From Flemingiibacterium sp045579105 (GTDB taxonomy: Bacteria; Bacillota; Clostridia; Oscillospirales; CAG-272): a stretch of DNA of 15,344 nt. Positions 13,781 to 15,344 of the stretch are shown piece after piece; position 1 is the stretch's first letter, and each line of letters begins with the position of its first letter. The DNA lies in contig JAZNLM010000022.1 of the NCBI GenBank assembly GCA_045579105.1, positions 1 to 15,344 of the forward strand, written 5' to 3'. Position numbers and translations under genes: made by a program. Below the pieces are notes generated by a model. It ran no database searches. It saw only the letters and a program-made list of their open reading frames with translations, and was not told where the DNA came from.

Positions 13781-14947
13781 TCAGCCGGTGATTTTAGCCA
13801 TTGACTCAATGAAGCTTGTAAATGTTGAGCTGAACGCGTAGTTTATGATGATGACGTCGTCAACGTCATATTCCGAGTAAATGTCAGCAAGTGTGCCGAA
13901 GTAACTACGTGGATCAACAACTACTATAGTTTCATAATGTGAGGTCAAAAAAGGAAGCAACGCATTTGCGTACGAATCTTTTATTACAAGCGCTGTTTTG
14001 CCGTTCTTCACATTGGTTGTAACGCGTGCAAACGGATGGTCACTACCCATAAATATACCATAGTTGTTATAGCCGCCAACGTCCGGAGTGAAGTAAATCT
14101 TGGTCTTGTACTCAACAATCTCGCCAAATTCAATTATCTTCGCTTCAACGTCATAGTTTTCGCCCGGAATAAAGTATTCTATCTTGTCAGCGTACTGTTC
14201 AAGCTCCGGAAGATTTGCCTGAGCGAAGAGATATCCAAGGAAGCCGTCAATACTTTGCCACTCCATATCGGAGAGCGGTATGGGTTCTTCCCCCATAGCA
14301 TTCATCAATGCCGTATAGCCGTAATGTGCGCCGCGCTGTGTCCAGTGGTGGTCAGTACGGAAGTATATATATTCGTCCGTGTGTTCCTTAAGTAACTCGT
14401 AAACACTCACGCCAGTAACACCGTTGAGAGCGCCATACACCGCATCGATAGTAGCCTTCTGTCCGTCAGAGAGTTTGGCGTATTCGGAAGTGTCAAACTC
14501 TATCTGTGTCGGCACCATCAAAAGGTACGCAGATGTGCCCTCGGGTAGTGTCGCACCTATACCGTTCACCGCGGCTATGTACGCATCGCGTACTGCAGGC
14601 GACTCACGGAACACTTCGAGTATCTTTCCGTCAACAATAGCAAGACGAGAACCGTTTGACAAGTCAAGCACTTGATTTTTCGCTTTGGCATTGAAGCCGC
14701 GAAGCTTCTCTATACGCGAACCGATATCTGTAAAAACAGAGCGGAAGCCTACGTTATCCGAAAGATACGTTTCAAAATCCGCCGCGAACTTTCCCGAAAA
14801 AAAACTGTCCCAAGTGAGTTCGGGCATTTCTGCCATCGGACGATTTTCTTTAACCGATGCATTATCGTCAGTAGGCATTAAAAATACAAGAACAAAAAAC
14901 ATTGCAAGGCAAAGAGCAAACGCCAAAACTGTTATTTTCTTATACAT
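13781..14947 (-). CDS. DHHW-family, SGNH/AlgX-like exported protein
   Basis: A 388-residue protein with an N-terminal membrane anchor or signal (hydrophobic 5-24), then an extracytoplasmic domain. The family signature FRTDHHWTQRGAHYGY (196-211) contains D199 and H200-H201-W202, and a second conserved block KDSYANALLPFL (323-334) supplies the nucleophile-type serine of SGNH-like AlgX/AlgJ enzymes. ENRPMAEMPELTW near the N-terminus and the GFRS motif (67-70) are typical of DHHW proteins. It starts only 12 bases after the MBOAT gene, with the ribosome binding site overlapping that stop codon, so the pair is an operon. In known systems an MBOAT protein passes acetyl groups across the membrane and the AlgX/J-like partner moves them to a polysaccharide. 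The polymer here is unknown. Confidence 0.9.
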   Translation of the reverse strand: MYKKITVLAFALCLAMFFVLVFLMPTDDNASVKENRPMAEMPELTWDSFFSGKFAADFETYLSDNVGFRSVFTDIGSRIEKLRGFNAKAKNQVLDLSNGSRLAIVDGKILEVFRESPAVRDAYIAAVNGIGATLPEGTSAYLLMVPTQIEFDTSEYAKLSDGQKATIDAVYGALNGVTGVSVYELLKEHTDEYIYFRTDHHWTQRGAHYGYTALMNAMGEEPIPLSDMEWQSIDGFLGYLFAQANLPELEQYADKIEYFIPGENYDVEAKIIEFGEIVEYKTKIYFTPDVGGYNNYGIFMGSDHPFARVTTNVKNGKTALVIKDSYANALLPFLTSHYETIVVVDPRSYFGTLADIYSEYDVDDVIIINYAFSSTFTSFIESMAKITG

Positions 14948-14959
14948 AGCGTTTCCCCC

Positions 14960-15344
14960 TTAAAATCTGAAATAAAGAAATGCGTTATAAGACTGTGAAA
15001 TGAGCAGTATAAAGCATACCCAAAGTCCGATGATACACGCCGTCGGCATCACTGCCGCATAGACACGCGGCAAGCGCTCGCGAAGCTTCAAAAGTCCTTT
15101 TTTGAGAATCGGAGTTGAAAGTAAGGCGAGAAGCACGATAAGTATAGCTTCACGGCGAAGCACGCTTAACGCCTGCAGATTGCTTGCGCCGACGTTACGT
15201 CCGAGCGCAACAATTGCGAACGCCTTAAGGCTCTCCATATCCGTAAAGTAGAACAGTATCCAACCACCGATAACTGCCGCAAGAGTATATACACGGCGAA
15301 GTATCATCGGTACCTTTTCAAAGAAACGGAAAAGTACCTTTTTC
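14960..15344 (-). CDS. MBOAT-family O-acyltransferase (AlgI/DltB-like), C-terminal part
   Basis: The frame is open to the right edge of the window, giving 127 residues of a C-terminus. An internal ATG at 15307 is not the true start, because the frame continues upstream. RFFEKVP followed by VYTLAAVIGGWILFYFTDMES is the characteristic C-terminal membrane segment of AlgI/PatA-type membrane-bound O-acyltransferases. Two further hydrophobic stretches follow (about 45-65 and 88-110 of the visible part). The catalytic histidine lies outside the window. Linked to the DHHW gene, it is expected to take acetyl from a cytoplasmic donor across the membrane for polysaccharide O-acetylation. Confidence 0.85.
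   Translation of the reverse strand, partial: KKVLFRFFEKVPMILRRVYTLAAVIGGWILFYFTDMESLKAFAIVALGRNVGASNLQALSVLRREAILIVLLALLSTPILKKGLLKLRERLPRVYAAVMPTACIIGLWVCFILLISQSYNAFLYFRF

Noticed and set aside
1..15344. Defence island, phage, insertion sequence or CRISPR
   Set aside because: No transposase, integrase, nuclease-defence gene, terminal inverted repeats or spaced direct repeats were recognised on either strand.

Overview
The window looks like a chromosomal segment of an anaerobic, low-to-mid GC Gram-positive bacterium of the Clostridia, probably an uncultured gut-type Oscillospiraceae relative or similar. This lineage is inferred from several signs: strong GGAGG-type ribosome binding sites, TTGACA/TATAAT promoters with 17-base spacers, short intergenic gaps, a ferredoxin-dependent 2-oxoacid oxidoreductase, an NhaC-family antiporter and a DHHW/MBOAT acylation pair. 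No rRNA, tRNA, CRISPR array, transposase or phage gene was seen.

Left part (1-5870, minus strand). A partial NhaC-family Na+/H+ antiporter gene runs off the left edge and has its own strong promoter with several palindromes around it. Upstream of it is a four-gene operon read right to left: paaK (arylacetate-CoA ligase), iorA and iorB (indolepyruvate:ferredoxin oxidoreductase) and a double-ACT-domain protein, bounded by a near-consensus promoter and an intrinsic terminator. It links aromatic 2-oxoacids, arylacetyl-CoA and free arylacetates. The direction of flux (amino acid fermentation or reductive synthesis of aromatic amino acids) cannot be read from the sequence.

Middle part (5859-9568, minus strand). 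The housekeeping genes ligA, cdd and obg lie in one probable operon; ligA and cdd overlap by ATGA. A divergent promoter region separates ligA from the plus-strand genes.

Right-middle part (9752-13510, plus strand). Three genes encode a zinc-dependent medium-chain dehydrogenase resembling L-sorbose-1-phosphate reductase, a short-chain dehydrogenase with an unusual 90-residue N-terminal extension, and a divergent PHP-domain protein. Strong hairpins separate the genes. The set suggests a sugar-phosphate or polyol-phosphate redox pathway with a possible phosphoesterase; the substrates are unproven. I see no transporter, kinase or aldolase catalytic domain in the window.

Right end (13511-15344). 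A structured non-coding stretch and a bidirectional terminator separate this block from a convergent minus-strand pair: the C-terminal end of an MBOAT O-acyltransferase and a DHHW-family SGNH-like protein, together a likely exopolysaccharide or cell-wall O-acetylation module.

I did not find a clearly new defence or mobile system. The most interesting items are the MDR/SDR/PHP trio (with the SDR extension and the missing metal ligands of the PHP protein), a short repeat shared by two intergenic gaps, and palindromes at the promoters.
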